Source of the DNA: Gammaproteobacteria bacterium
GTDB lineage: Bacteria > Pseudomonadota > Gammaproteobacteria > Pseudomonadales > Azotimanducaceae
Direction of reading: 5' to 3'
Assembly (NCBI GenBank): GCA_020832085.1
Contig: JAFIFJ010000020.1
Location: forward strand, 1-64,000
Length of the DNA: 64,000 nucleotides
This document shows, one piece after another, positions 37,200 to 46,601 of the stretch. Position 1 is the stretch's first letter. The number at the start of each line of letters is the position of its first letter. A model generated the notes under the pieces. That model saw only the letters and a program-made list of their open reading frames with translations. It was not told the origin of the DNA and made no database searches. The position numbers and the translations under genes are program-made.

Positions 37200-39056
37200 A
37201 TGACAGACTCCACGCCCCTGCTTTTTCCTGATCTTGGCCTTTCAGCCCCGGTGCTGTCGGCGTTGAAGCGGATTGGCTATGAACAACCCACGCCCATCCA
37301 GGCCCAGAGCATCCCGCCCCTGCTGGATGGCCAGGATCTGCTGGGCACGGCCCAGACCGGCACCGGCAAGACGGCCGCCTTTGCCTTGCCGCTGCTCTCG
37401 ACTCTGGATGTGGGCAGCACGGATCCCCAGGTGCTGGTGCTCACGCCGACCCGGGAACTGGCCATTCAGGTGGCTGAGGCGTTTCAGACCTATGCCAGCG
37501 CCATCAAGCGCTTCCACGTGCTGCCCATCTACGGCGGCCAGAGTATGGGTATTCAGCTGCGCCAGTTGAGCCGGGGGGCCCAGGTCATCGTCGGCACGCC
37601 CGGGCGGGTCATGGACCACCTGCGCCGGGGCACCCTGAAACTCGATGCACTGAAGACCGTGGTCCTGGACGAAGCGGACGAGATGCTGCGCATGGGCTTC
37701 ATCGACGATGTGCAGTGGATCCTCGACCATACGCCGCCCGAGCGGCAGGTGGCCCTGTTCTCCGCCACCATGCCGGCGGCCATACGCAAGGTGGCGGACA
37801 AGTATCTGAAGTCGCCGGTACGCATTCAGATCGAATCGAAGACCTCCACCGTGGAGAGTATCGAGCAGAAGTACTGGGTCGTCAGCGGGACCGACAAGCT
37901 CGATGCCCTGACGCGCATCCTCGAGGTCGAGGAGTTCGACGGCATCATCATCTTCGTGCGCACCAAGACCTCCAGCGTGGAGTTGGCGGATCGGCTGGAG
38001 GCGCGTGGCCATTCGGCGGCAGCCATCAACGGCGACATGACCCAGGCCATGCGTGAGTCCACCATTGCCAAGCTCAAGAACGGCAAGCTGGACATTCTGG
38101 TGGCGACCGACGTGGCTGCCAGGGGCATCGACGTGGCCCGGGTCAGCCACGTCATCAACTACGACATCCCGTCCGATACGGAAGCTTACGTGCACCGCAT
38201 CGGTCGCACCGCCCGCGCCGGCCGCGCCGGCACGGCCATTCTGTTCGTGGCGCCAAGAGAACGGCGTCTGCTCGGTGCCATCGAGAAGGCGACGCGGCAG
38301 AAGATGACGGCACTCGAACTGCCGAGCCGGGAGCAGGTCAACCGCAAGCGGGTGGAGCAGTTCAAGGTCGGCATCACCGAGGTCCTTGCGGCAGGAGAGC
38401 TGGAGCTGTTCGAGGCCCTGGTGGATGAGTATGTGCAGGAACACGGTACCGACACTCGCAAACTGGCGGCGGCACTGGCTCTGTTGGCCCAGAAGGAGCT
38501 GCCGATTTTCGTTCGGGATGTCCCTGGCCGCAAACCTTCGAGCCGCGATGCTTCCGGCAGCGAGCCGGAGTGGGGGTGGGCCAAAGCAGAGTCCAAGACG
38601 GCACCGAGCCGCAAGACCCCTGCCAGAAGCAGCGACTCATCCACTCCTGCGGCATCGCTTTCCCGCGAGCCGCGACCGACCCGTGCTGCCTCGCGGGTGT
38701 CGGCCAGCGAAGTGGCGCGGGAGGTGGGCAGTGATGAGGTGGTGCTCGAAAGCTACCGGCTCGCCGTTGGCCACGACCACAAGGTAACGCCCGGTGACAT
38801 TGTCGGTGCCATCGCCAACGAGGCGGGCCTGCAGAGCAAGTACATCGGCCGCATTCGCCTCTTCGATACCTACAGCACCGTCGAACTGCCCGGCGACATG
38901 CCCAAGGAAATCTATCAGCTGCTGAAGAAGGTCCGGGTGCGCAATGTGGCTCTGGGCATCGAGAAGGCCACGGCGGGTCCGCCGAAGCGCAGCAGCTCCG
39001 GGCCGCCCGCGAAGCCGCGCAAGAAGCCAGTGGGTACCCTCAAGCGCAAGACCTGA
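37200..39056 (+). CDS. deaD: DEAD-box ATP-dependent RNA helicase (DeaD/CsdA type)
   Basis: A 618-residue RNA helicase. Motifs in order: Q-motif around residues 28-35, AQTGTGKT (51-58), PTRELAIQ, DEAD (VLDEADEML), SAT, then the helicase C domain with RGIDVARV and HRIGRTARAGR. After a basic/Ser-rich linker (about 445-505) there is a DbpA-type RNA-binding domain (GDIVGAIANEAGLQSKYIG). This layout matches CsdA/DeaD, which helps ribosome assembly and mRNA decay in the cold. About 148 bases precede it, with no clear promoter. It converges on the vWA gene. Confidence 0.92.
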   Translation: MTDSTPLLFPDLGLSAPVLSALKRIGYEQPTPIQAQSIPPLLDGQDLLGTAQTGTGKTAAFALPLLSTLDVGSTDPQVLVLTPTRELAIQVAEAFQTYASAIKRFHVLPIYGGQSMGIQLRQLSRGAQVIVGTPGRVMDHLRRGTLKLDALKTVVLDEADEMLRMGFIDDVQWILDHTPPERQVALFSATMPAAIRKVADKYLKSPVRIQIESKTSTVESIEQKYWVVSGTDKLDALTRILEVEEFDGIIIFVRTKTSSVELADRLEARGHSAAAINGDMTQAMRESTIAKLKNGKLDILVATDVAARGIDVARVSHVINYDIPSDTEAYVHRIGRTARAGRAGTAILFVAPRERRLLGAIEKATRQKMTALELPSREQVNRKRVEQFKVGITEVLAAGELELFEALVDEYVQEHGTDTRKLAAALALLAQKELPIFVRDVPGRKPSSRDASGSEPEWGWAKAESKTAPSRKTPARSSDSSTPAASLSREPRPTRAASRVSASEVAREVGSDEVVLESYRLAVGHDHKVTPGDIVGAIANEAGLQSKYIGRIRLFDTYSTVELPGDMPKEIYQLLKKVRVRNVALGIEKATAGPPKRSSSGPPAKPRKKPVGTLKRKT

Positions 39057-39069
39057 TCAGCCGCTGTCC

Positions 39070-39099
39070 CTGTGGGAGCGCCCCAATCGCGCAGCGCTC
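39070..39099. terminator. Hairpin between converging deaD and vWA genes (also a partial extragenic repeat)
   Basis: GAGCGC (39076-39081) and GCGCTC (39094-39099) form a perfect 6-base stem with a 12-base loop. The stretch starts TGTGGGAGCG and shares the AATCGCGCAGCG core with the extragenic repeat at 50250-50287. It sits where two genes converge, so it may end transcription both ways. There is no T-run, so this is tentative. Confidence 0.4.
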
Positions 39100-40564
39100 A
39101 GCTCACCGCCCGCAGCAGTCCCGACACCACGCGTTCGAGGTGGACCAGGGAATTGCAGACGTTGGCCTGATGCACATGGGCCTGATAGCGGCGCATCTCT
39201 GAGTCGCCGGATCCCCAGGCCATTTCCGGTTCCGGGTTGAGCCAGATCACGCGCTTGCTGCGGTCGCGGAAGCCGCGCAGCAGTTCCGTCTGCGCCTGCC
39301 CGTAGTTGTTACGGGCGTCGCCTAAGATGATCAGCGTCGAGCGGTGGTCGAGATCGCGGCCGGCCAGACGCTCGAAGTCCTCGAAGGCCTGACCGTAGTC
39401 CGTGGAACCGCCGCCGAAGTCCTTCAAGGTCATGGCGATGGCGTCATCGATGTCCTCGCGGCGGAACAGATCGGTGACCTCGCCCAGATCTGACGAAAAA
39501 GCGAAGGCCCGGACGTTAGGCAGCACTTCCTCCAGGCTGTAAAGCAGCATCAGCATGAAGCGGGCGTAGGTGGTCATGGAGCCTGAGACGTCGCAGATGG
39601 CGTAGACCTTGGGCCGGTCGATCTTCGTGGATTTCCAGGCCAGCTCCACCATTTCGCCGCCATGGCGCATGTTGCGGCGGAGCATCTTCGGGACGTTGAG
39701 CTGGCCGCGTTTGGTGACTTTGCGGCGGCGGGAGTGGGCGGTGGCAAGCTGCTTCGCCATCTTCTGCACCAGCATGCGCAGGTGGCGGAAGTTGCGCACC
39801 TCGACGTTGGACAGCTTGACCTTGCGCAGCATTTCCTCGCGCAGGCGGTCGCCACGGGCATCGGCGTGGAGCAGGAACTGCCGCTCCACGTAATCGCGGA
39901 TCTGTTCCCGAAGGCCGTCGCGGCGGCGCCTGAGTTCGGCGTTCAGCCGCTGCTCCGGCAACGTGTTGCTGGCACCGAGTTCCTCGAGTTCCTGCTGCAG
40001 TTCGGCTAAGCCCATGGCTTCCATGATGCGCCGGGTGAACAGCCCCTTCTGGGTGAAGACCTTGATCTCTTCGAGCTTGGTTTCCCGAGCTGCATTGGCG
40101 ATGGCCAGAGACAACTGCGAGGCATCCCCGCCCATCAGCATCTGTCCGAGCTCCGAGCGCGCTTCGCTCATCTCTCCCGGCTGAATGAGTTCCTCGAGTT
40201 CCTCGACATCGCTGCCGCTGCTCTGGCCGCCACCGCCGTCGCCCTGGGCCTGACCCTCGGCGCCGGGTTCGCCGTCACCGCTCTGCGGCGAAGACTCCTG
40301 CTCAGACTCGTCCTGCTGCGAATCCGCCTCGGCCGCCTCGGATCGGAAGTCGTCGAAGCGGAAGAACTGCTCGAAGCAGGCGTCGTAGGCGTCCTTTTCG
40401 TCGGCGGTCTTCGGCAGCGTCAGGGCCAGCGCCTCCTTCAGCGCGGTCCGGTCCCGCCAGCCGGTGATTTCCGCAGTCCGGAAGGCATCGAGAGTCTCTG
40501 AGGTCGAGACCCGCACGTCCGCCATGCGCAGGGCGCGGATGAAATTGGCGAGGGTGCGTTCCAT
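39098..40564 (-). CDS. vWA-domain protein, CoxE-like
   Basis: A 488-residue protein. It has an N-terminal helical domain (LANFIRALRMADVRVS), an acidic Gln/Ser/Gly-rich linker at about residues 80-125, a basic middle (SRRRKVTKRGQLNVPK) and a C-terminal von Willebrand A domain with the MIDAS motif DVSGSM starting at D325. Members work with MoxR ATPases to mature enzymes, for example CoxE/CoxD in CO dehydrogenase maturation. Its gene follows the MoxR gene with a gap of 15 bases. No CO-dehydrogenase gene is in the window, so the client is unknown. Confidence 0.87.
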   Translation of the reverse strand: MERTLANFIRALRMADVRVSTSETLDAFRTAEITGWRDRTALKEALALTLPKTADEKDAYDACFEQFFRFDDFRSEAAEADSQQDESEQESSPQSGDGEPGAEGQAQGDGGGGQSSGSDVEELEELIQPGEMSEARSELGQMLMGGDASQLSLAIANAARETKLEEIKVFTQKGLFTRRIMEAMGLAELQQELEELGASNTLPEQRLNAELRRRRDGLREQIRDYVERQFLLHADARGDRLREEMLRKVKLSNVEVRNFRHLRMLVQKMAKQLATAHSRRRKVTKRGQLNVPKMLRRNMRHGGEMVELAWKSTKIDRPKVYAICDVSGSMTTYARFMLMLLYSLEEVLPNVRAFAFSSDLGEVTDLFRREDIDDAIAMTLKDFGGGSTDYGQAFEDFERLAGRDLDHRSTLIILGDARNNYGQAQTELLRGFRDRSKRVIWLNPEPEMAWGSGDSEMRRYQAHVHQANVCNSLVHLERVVSGLLRAVS

Positions 40565-40579
40565 GTCCCAGACCCCGCC

Positions 40580-41542
40580 TCAACCCCGCTTCAGGGCCCG
40601 TCCGGTGATGCTGTAGAGCTCAGCCTCGACGGTTTCGATGTCGTCCTGGAACTTCAGGATCACGTTCAGGGTGTCCTTGATCAGATCGGCCTCCAGGGCC
40701 TCGGAGTGGAGCAGCATCAGGGTCCGCGCCCAGTCGATGGTCTCGCTGATGGCCGGGACCTTCTTCAGGTCGAGCTCCCGCAGCTCCTGCACGAAGGCCA
40801 CCAGCTGCCGCCGGAGCTCTTCCGGAATGTCCGGTACCCGGGCGCGAATGATCTCCTGTTCCAGCTTCGCTTCCGGGAACGGAATGTACAGATGCAGGCA
40901 GCGACGCTTCAGAGCGTCGGAGATCTCACGTGTGTTGTTGGAGGTCAGGAAGACCAGCGGCTTGTGCGCCCCGGCCTTGATCGTGCCGATCTCGGGGATG
41001 GACACCTGGAAGTCGGACAGCATCTCGAGCAGCAGGGATTCAAATTCCTGATCGGCCTTGTCCACTTCGTCGATGAGCAGCACGCTGCCGCCTTCTTCGC
41101 GCAGGGCCCGCAGCAGCGGTCGCGGTTCGAGGAATTCCTCCGAGAAGAAAATGTCGCCGAACTCGTGCAGCCGGCTCACGGAGGCCTTCAGCCCGACTGC
41201 ACCCTGCAGGATCTCGCCGAGCTGCTCCTTGAGCACCTGGATGTACAGCAGCTGCTTGCCGTACTTCCACTCGTACAGGGCCTTGGCCTCGTCGAGCCCT
41301 TCGTAGCATTGCAGGCGGATCAGCGGCAGGTCGAGCATGCGCGCCGTGGTCTTGGCCAGCTCGGTCTTGCCCACGCCGGGGGGGCCTTCCACCAGAATGG
41401 GCTTGCCAAGATGCCAGGCCAGATAGACGGCTGTGGCGATCTGGCTCGAGCAGATGTAGCGCTCGGTCTGCAGCGCAGCGCGGACGCTGTCGACGGAGGC
41501 GATCAGCTTGGCGGGATCGGGTCGCGGGGCGGCTTCATTCAC
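40580..41542 (-). CDS. MoxR-family AAA+ ATPase
   Basis: A 320-residue AAA+ ATPase with Walker A EGPPGVGKTE, Walker B VLLIDEVDKAD, sensor 1 FLTSNNTRE and an arginine-finger segment (LKRRCLHLYI). MoxR proteins act as chaperones that, with a vWA partner, insert metal or activate enzyme complexes. The frame is open to 42484, but GTG at 41542 lies just after the enoyl-CoA hydratase stop and gives the family N-terminus. The vWA protein encoded next is the likely partner. Confidence 0.9.
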   Translation of the reverse strand: MNEAAPRPDPAKLIASVDSVRAALQTERYICSSQIATAVYLAWHLGKPILVEGPPGVGKTELAKTTARMLDLPLIRLQCYEGLDEAKALYEWKYGKQLLYIQVLKEQLGEILQGAVGLKASVSRLHEFGDIFFSEEFLEPRPLLRALREEGGSVLLIDEVDKADQEFESLLLEMLSDFQVSIPEIGTIKAGAHKPLVFLTSNNTREISDALKRRCLHLYIPFPEAKLEQEIIRARVPDIPEELRRQLVAFVQELRELDLKKVPAISETIDWARTLMLLHSEALEADLIKDTLNVILKFQDDIETVEAELYSITGRALKRG

Positions 41543-41553
41543 TTCAGATGCAC

Positions 41554-42384
41554 TCAATGGCCGGTGAAGCGCGGGGCGCGCTTCTCGAGGAAATGGGCGA
41601 GGCCTTCTTTGAAGTCCTCGGTATCGAAACTGGACACCATCTCGCTGTTGCCCCGCTCGACGGCCTCGGTGAGGGTCGAAAAGACATCGTTCCATAGCTG
41701 CCGCTTCATCACGCGCAGCGATCGTGGCGACACGGTGGTGGCCCAGTTTTTGGCATAGTCCAGGGCGTCCTGCTCGAAGGATGCCGCCGGGAACACGGTA
41801 TTGGCCAGCCCCATGTTCAGCGCTTCGTCGGCATGGAGGAAGCGTGCGGAAAACAGCAGGTCGGCGGCTCGTGAGGGACCGACGAGCCGCTGCAGCATCC
41901 AACCGATGCCATGTTCCGCGATCAGACCGCGTTTGGCGAACACGGTGTTCATGCGAGCGGCGTCCGACCACAGGCGGATGTCGCAGTAGAGGGCGAGAAC
42001 CATGCCGATTCCAGCGGCGACGCCATTGATGGCGCCGATGATCGGCTTCGGGACGCTGGGGAAATAGGTATAGCGCAGCCCGAAGTCGGAGGGCACGTCG
42101 GCTTCGATGCGGCGGTCGATCTGCTCGCTGCCCATGCCCGCGTTGCCCTGGCTGCCCCGGGATTGGATCTGCTTGAGGTTTTCCATGTCTGCCCCGGCGC
42201 AGAAGCCGCGGCCGGCGCCGGTGAACAAGATCACCCGGACGGCATCGTCCGCACTCGCTTCGCCCATGAAGCCGTAGACCAGTTCGTCCATGGCACCGGT
42301 CCAGGCGTTGAGCTTGTCGGGTCGGTTCAGGGTCAGGATGCCGACGCCATCCTCGACGCGATAGGTGACGGGGCTCTCGCTCAT
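41554..42384 (-). CDS. Enoyl-CoA hydratase/isomerase family protein
   Basis: A 276-residue crotonase-fold protein. The oxyanion-hole segments FCAGADMEN and INGVAAGIGMVLAL are clear. One expected catalytic carboxylate is in the AEHGIGW stretch. It hydrates or isomerises an enoyl-CoA in beta-oxidation. The ATG at 42384 has a CGGAGC site 8 bases upstream; an open frame to 42816 is not a real N-terminus. MoxR follows 11 bases after the stop, so the three genes 41554-39098 form one operon. Specificity unknown. Confidence 0.9.
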   Translation of the reverse strand: MSESPVTYRVEDGVGILTLNRPDKLNAWTGAMDELVYGFMGEASADDAVRVILFTGAGRGFCAGADMENLKQIQSRGSQGNAGMGSEQIDRRIEADVPSDFGLRYTYFPSVPKPIIGAINGVAAGIGMVLALYCDIRLWSDAARMNTVFAKRGLIAEHGIGWMLQRLVGPSRAADLLFSARFLHADEALNMGLANTVFPAASFEQDALDYAKNWATTVSPRSLRVMKRQLWNDVFSTLTEAVERGNSEMVSSFDTEDFKEGLAHFLEKRAPRFTGH

Positions 42385-42561
42385 GGCTGCGCTCCGGGAC
42401 TGTCCGAAATAAGGGGACGCGAGCATCGCCCAGCGCTGGGCCCGAGTCCACCCCCGGGCACTTCTCTGGTTCATTCTCGGACACTTCGGCGTGCAGGGGG
42501 CCGGTTGATCCTGGGGGCGGGCCCGGGGAAACTTCAGTGGGAAAGCTGAAGGAGGGGCAGG

Positions 42562-43851
42562 ATGACCAGGCAATATGCGGTGGCTTTGCTGTGGTTGATC
42601 GTCAGCCATGCAGCAGCGGATGGACGGGTGCTGATTCACGCGGGCACCGTGATCGACGGTCTTGGCAATGCTCCGGTGACGGAGCAGACGCTGGTCGTCA
42701 TCGGGGATGAAATCGTCGCGGTGCAGCAGGGATTCACGGCACCCGGCGCCGATGACGAAGTCATCGACCTGTCCGCCGCGACCGTGATGCCGGGTCTGAT
42801 CGACATGCACGTGCATCTGGCCACGCAGCGCAATCCGCGGACGCAGCTCGAGCGCTTCACCATGGAGCCGACGGTACGTTCGCTGCAGGCGACGACCTTC
42901 GCCACAGCCACGCTACAGGCAGGCTTCACCAGCGTCCGCGACCTTGGCACCGTCGATGGCATCGCGCTGGCCATGCGGCGCGCCATCGAGCAGGGCTGGA
43001 TTGACGGTCCACGGATGTTCGTGGCCGGCAAGAGCATCGCCACCACCGGTGGCCATGCCGATCCCACCAACGGCATGCGCGCCAGCCTCGCCTGGGATCC
43101 CTCGCCGACGGATGGTGTGGCCAACGGGCCCGTCGAGCTGCGCAAAGCGGTCCGTGCGCGCTATCAGGAGGGCGCTGATCTGGTCAAGATCACCGCCACC
43201 GGAGGTGTCCTGTCAGAGGCCCGCAGCGGCGAGAATGCCCAGTTCACCCTCGAGGAGATCGAGGCCATCGTCGCCACGGCCAAAGACTACGGCTTTCACG
43301 TCGCCGCCCATGCCCATGGCGTCGAGGGCATGAGGCGGGCGGTACTCGGCGGGGTGACTACCATCGAGCATGGCACCATGATGACCGATGAGATCATGGA
43401 GCTCATGCGCGAGCGGGGCACCTACTATGTCCCCACCATCCTGGCCGGCAAGTTCGTGGCGGAACAGGCCGAGATTCCCGGCTTCTTCTCCGATACGGTC
43501 CGGGACAAGGCCCTGGCCATCGGACCGCAGATCCAGGATACCTTTGCCCGTGCCTACGCGGCCGGCGTGCCCATTCTGTTCGGCACCGATTCCGGCGTGT
43601 CGGCCCATGGAGACAACTGGCGCGAATTCGTCTTCATGGTGGAGGCGGGCATGCCGCCGCTGGAAGCCATCACCGCAGCCACTTCGAAGCCGGCTGCGGT
43701 CCTCGGTCAGCAAGGGCGGCTCGGCGAACTCAGTCCTGGTGCGCTGGCCGATATTATTGCCGTACCCGGGGATCCGCTGGACGATATCGGGGTCATGGGC
43801 AAAGTCCACTTCGTGATGCGGGGAGGTGTCGTTCACCGCCATGACCAGTGA
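42562..43851 (+). CDS. Secreted amidohydrolase (imidazolonepropionase-like)
   Basis: A 429-residue metal-dependent amidohydrolase with an N-terminal signal peptide (AVALLWLIVSHAAAD). The metal sites appear as DMHVHLA, a lysine in DLVKITATGG, HVAAHAHG, TTIEHGTMM and FGTDSGVSAHG. Family members cleave cyclic amides or dipeptides such as Xaa-Pro. An AGGAGGGG site supports the start. It is divergent from the enoyl-CoA hydratase operon. The substrate is unknown; a periplasmic peptidase role is plausible. Confidence 0.88.
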   Translation: MTRQYAVALLWLIVSHAAADGRVLIHAGTVIDGLGNAPVTEQTLVVIGDEIVAVQQGFTAPGADDEVIDLSAATVMPGLIDMHVHLATQRNPRTQLERFTMEPTVRSLQATTFATATLQAGFTSVRDLGTVDGIALAMRRAIEQGWIDGPRMFVAGKSIATTGGHADPTNGMRASLAWDPSPTDGVANGPVELRKAVRARYQEGADLVKITATGGVLSEARSGENAQFTLEEIEAIVATAKDYGFHVAAHAHGVEGMRRAVLGGVTTIEHGTMMTDEIMELMRERGTYYVPTILAGKFVAEQAEIPGFFSDTVRDKALAIGPQIQDTFARAYAAGVPILFGTDSGVSAHGDNWREFVFMVEAGMPPLEAITAATSKPAAVLGQQGRLGELSPGALADIIAVPGDPLDDIGVMGKVHFVMRGGVVHRHDQ

Positions 43852-43915
43852 GCGCGTTTTCGCAGGGGCAGTGCTGGCCCTGATGCTGGTTGCGGGATCC
43901 ATAATTCGCGTCTGA
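43841..43915 (+). CDS. Possible 24-residue hydrophobic peptide or signal-peptide remnant
   Basis: An ATG inside the end of the amidohydrolase gene opens a 24-residue frame (begins [19 protein letters not shown]). The sequence resembles a lipoprotein signal peptide that stops just where a lipobox cysteine would be. The ribosome site GGGAGG is 14 bases away, too far to be convincing. It may be a decayed gene start or chance. Confidence 0.15.
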   Translation: MTSERVFAGAVLALMLVAGSIIRV

Positions 43916-44093
43916 CGCTGATGACCTCTATTATCCTCAACTGATCGTCCTGCTGCGCTGCCGCTTGGTCATCGCGCAGCAGGGTGGAGTTAGAAACCCC
44001 GGCCCACGGTTACACTCTGTAATGTCGGCTCCCCGACAGACAGTGCAGTGTGGCTGGTGTTTCTGTAGTCGCCCCGAAAAGGAGATCATCGAT

Positions 44094-44681
44094 ATGGCAT
44101 TCGAACTGCCGCCACTTCCCTATGCCCAGGATGCACTGGCCCCACACATCAGCGCGGAAACCCTGGAGTACCACTACGGTAAGCATCACCAGACCTATGT
44201 CGACAAGCTCAATGCCGCGGTGGAAGGCAAGCCGGAGGCGAAACAGAGCCTCGAAGAGCTCGTCCGCACCGCCAGCGGGGGCGTCTTCAACAACGCCGCC
44301 CAGATCTGGAATCACACCTTCTACTGGAACTCGCTCAAACCCAAGGGCGGCGGTGAGCCCACAGGGGATCTCAAGGCCGCCATCGAGCGGGACTTTGGCA
44401 GCGTGAAAGCCTGCAAGGAAGCGCTGGCCGAGTGCGTCAAGACCCACTTTGGCTCAGGCTGGGCCTGGCTGGTGGTCAAGGACGGCAAACTGGCCGTAGT
44501 GGCCGGTCATGACGCCGACAATCCGCTGCGCGATGGTGCGACGCCGCTTTTGACCATCGATGCTTGGGAGCACGCGTTCTACATCGACTACCGCAACGCC
44601 AAGCCCAAGTACGTGGAGGCGGTGCTCGAGCACCTCATCAACTGGGACTTCGCTGCGGAGAACCTCGCTGCGGCGAAGTGA
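44094..44681 (+). CDS. sodB: Superoxide dismutase, iron type
   Basis: A 195-residue SOD. Metal ligands are H27 (LEYHYGKHH), H74 (WNHTFYW), D156 and H160 ([10 protein letters not shown]). The segment [10 protein letters not shown] and the [10 protein letters not shown] region favour the iron form. The frame is open to 43965, but ATG 44094 has AAAAGGAG upstream, so I chose it. About 240 bases precede it without another supported gene. It dismutates superoxide in the cytoplasm. Confidence 0.95.
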   Translation: MAFELPPLPYAQDALAPHISAETLEYHYGKHHQTYVDKLNAAVEGKPEAKQSLEELVRTASGGVFNNAAQIWNHTFYWNSLKPKGGGEPTGDLKAAIERDFGSVKACKEALAECVKTHFGSGWAWLVVKDGKLAVVAGHDADNPLRDGATPLLTIDAWEHAFYIDYRNAKPKYVEAVLEHLINWDFAAENLAAAK

Positions 44682-44691
44682 TGCAGTACCA

Positions 44692-44709
44692 GGCGCCAGG
44701 GATGGCGCC
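44692..44709. terminator. Weak hairpin after sodB
   Basis: Two copies of the palindrome GGCGCC (44692-44697 and 44704-44709) can pair across 6 bases, 11 bases after the sodB stop. There is no T-run, so the terminator call is tentative. Confidence 0.3.
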
Positions 44710-44742
44710 GATGACTGACGGCTTGCCATCGATGTAGTTCAC

Positions 44743-44781
44743 ATCGGCCCCCTCCGCTGCGCTGCGGGAGCCTTCCCACAA
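44743..44781. repeat. Short extragenic repeat, 39-base type (copy 2)
   Basis: Almost identical to 6444-6482, in the same orientation. It lies between sodB and the converging NAD kinase gene. Confidence 0.7.
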
Positions 44782-44805
44782 TGGGGGCAGCGCTGTCCTG
44801 GGTGA

Positions 44806-45573
44806 TCAGGGAATGAACTGCTCCTGCAGAATCCGCTCTTCGAGACCATGTTCGGGGTCGAACAGCAGCGTCAGATCCGTAGTCGGATCCTCTTCCACAT
44901 GCACCTCGACCACGTGGCGCACCTCAGTGGCGTCGGCCACTGCGGACACGGGGCGCTTGTAGGGATCGAGAATTTCGAACGTCACCTTGGCACGCAGCGG
45001 CAGTACGGCACCCCTCCAGCGCCGCGGGCGGAACGCGCTGATGGGCGTGAGGGCCAGGGCCTCGGATCCCACCGGCAGAATCGGTCCGTGGGCGGAGAGG
45101 TTGTAGGCGGTGCTGCCGGCCGGAGTGGCGACCAGACAGCCATCGCAGATCAGCTTGTCGATGCGCTCCCGGCCGTCGATGAGAACGCGCAGATTGGCGG
45201 CCTGCCGGGTCTGCCGGAGCAGCGACACCTCGTTGATGGCCTTGGCGTGATGCATTGTTCCTGAATCGTTGACGGCGGTCATCTGCAGCGGATGCAGGGT
45301 GGCGGGGGCGGCCCTGGCCAGCCGCTCGAGCAGGTCGTCCTCGTTGTAGCCATTGAGCAGAAAGCCCACGGTGCCCCGGTTCATGCCGTAGATGGGCAGG
45401 CCCCGCTCCATGTTCCGGTGCAGGCTTTCGAGCATGAAGCCGTCGCCGCCGAGGGCGACGATGACGTCGGCCTGCTCGGGTTCGCAATGGGGATAGCGGG
45501 CCTCGAGGGCGGCCTTGGCCTGCTGCGAGCCCGGCGTGCGGCTGGCGACGAAGGCGATGCGCTCGTAACTCAT
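44806..45573 (-). CDS. nadK: NAD kinase
   Basis: A 255-residue kinase that makes NADP from NAD. The catalytic GGDG is at 42-45 ([10 protein letters not shown]), followed by [10 protein letters not shown] and the [15 protein letters not shown] segment. The size is slightly shorter than in E. coli (292). The ATG at 45573 overlaps the tesB stop by four bases (ATGA), so the longer open frame to 45903 is not used. Cytoplasmic. Confidence 0.92.
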   Translation of the reverse strand: MSYERIAFVASRTPGSQQAKAALEARYPHCEPEQADVIVALGGDGFMLESLHRNMERGLPIYGMNRGTVGFLLNGYNEDDLLERLARAAPATLHPLQMTAVNDSGTMHHAKAINEVSLLRQTRQAANLRVLIDGRERIDKLICDGCLVATPAGSTAYNLSAHGPILPVGSEALALTPISAFRPRRWRGAVLPLRAKVTFEILDPYKRPVSAVADATEVRHVVEVHVEEDPTTDLTLLFDPEHGLEERILQEQFIP

Positions 45574-46451
45574 GCCGGATCTTCCGGGTGCAGGCGGATC
45601 AGACCTTCCTGGGCGACAGAGGCCACAAGACGCCCGTCGCGGCTGAAGATCAGTCCCCGGTTGAAGCCACGGCCTCCGCCCGCGGCAGGGCTGTCCTGGA
45701 CGTAGAGCAGCCACTCGTCGGCCCGGAAGGGCTGGTGGAACCACATGGCGTGATCGAGGCTCGCGGTCTGGAAATTGGGCTGCATGAAGGAGACGCCATG
45801 GGGCCAAGTGCAGGTGTCGAGCAGGGACCAGTCCGACAGGTAGGCCAGGGCGCACTGATGGAGACGTTCGTCGTCGGGCAGCCGGTCCACGGCACGCATC
45901 CAACCGGTTTGTGCTGGCGCGCGCTTTTCGGGAGCGAATTCGTTCTGCGGATTCAGCGGCCGCATCTCGATGGGACGCTCGCGGGTGAAGCGCTCGATGT
46001 CCTCGGCCGACAGTCCTGCAGCGGTGGCATGGCGGCGGCGAACGACGATCTCGGGCTCGAGTTCCTCGGGAGGTGGAACATCCGGCATGTGAAACTGGTG
46101 TTCGAGGCCGACCTCGTGGATCTGGAAGGAAATGGACATGCTGAAGATGGGCCGGCCGTGCTGCACCGCCACCACTCTGCGGGTGGTGAAGGACTTGCCG
46201 TCCCGGATCCGGTCCACCACGTAGAGCAGGGGGACCTTGGGGTCTCCGGGCCGCAGGAAGTAGCCGTGCAGGGAGTGGGCTGACCGGCCGGCGTCCTCCA
46301 CGGTGCGGGAGGCGGCCACCAGCGCCTGACCAAGTACCTGACCGCCGTAGACGCGCTGCCAGGAGTCCTCCGGGCTGCGTCCGCGATAGTGGTTCTTCTC
46401 GATCTCCTCGAGATCCAGCAGATTGACCAGTTCATCCACAACGGCGGTCAT
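45570..46451 (-). CDS. tesB: Acyl-CoA thioesterase II
   Basis: A 293-residue double-hotdog thioesterase that cleaves medium- and long-chain acyl-CoA. Typical TesB segments: FRGRSPE-like [33 protein letters not shown] and the catalytic Asp in [13 protein letters not shown]. Length and layout match TesB. It is the first gene of a two-gene unit with nadK. The neighbouring alpha/beta hydrolase is divergent. Confidence 0.92.
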   Translation of the reverse strand: MTAVVDELVNLLDLEEIEKNHYRGRSPEDSWQRVYGGQVLGQALVAASRTVEDAGRSAHSLHGYFLRPGDPKVPLLYVVDRIRDGKSFTTRRVVAVQHGRPIFSMSISFQIHEVGLEHQFHMPDVPPPEELEPEIVVRRRHATAAGLSAEDIERFTRERPIEMRPLNPQNEFAPEKRAPAQTGWMRAVDRLPDDERLHQCALAYLSDWSLLDTCTWPHGVSFMQPNFQTASLDHAMWFHQPFRADEWLLYVQDSPAAGGGRGFNRGLIFSRDGRLVASVAQEGLIRLHPEDPA

Positions 46452-46601
46452 GTCGCGATGCCTTCCTCAGCAGCCGAACTCCGGCGCGGGATTATAGAGG
46501 CCTGGCCCCTAAACTTCCCCTCGCGCGAGCTCTGCGAACCCCAGGCCCGGGTGCGGTGTAGAATGGGCCGTTTCGCCAGCAACCTGTTCGGAGGATCCAT
46601 C

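Noticed and set aside
40580-42484. One 634-codon frame joining MoxR and an upstream extension
   Set aside because: The first half is a shadow of the enoyl-CoA hydratase gene in another frame; the MoxR domain starts near 41542.
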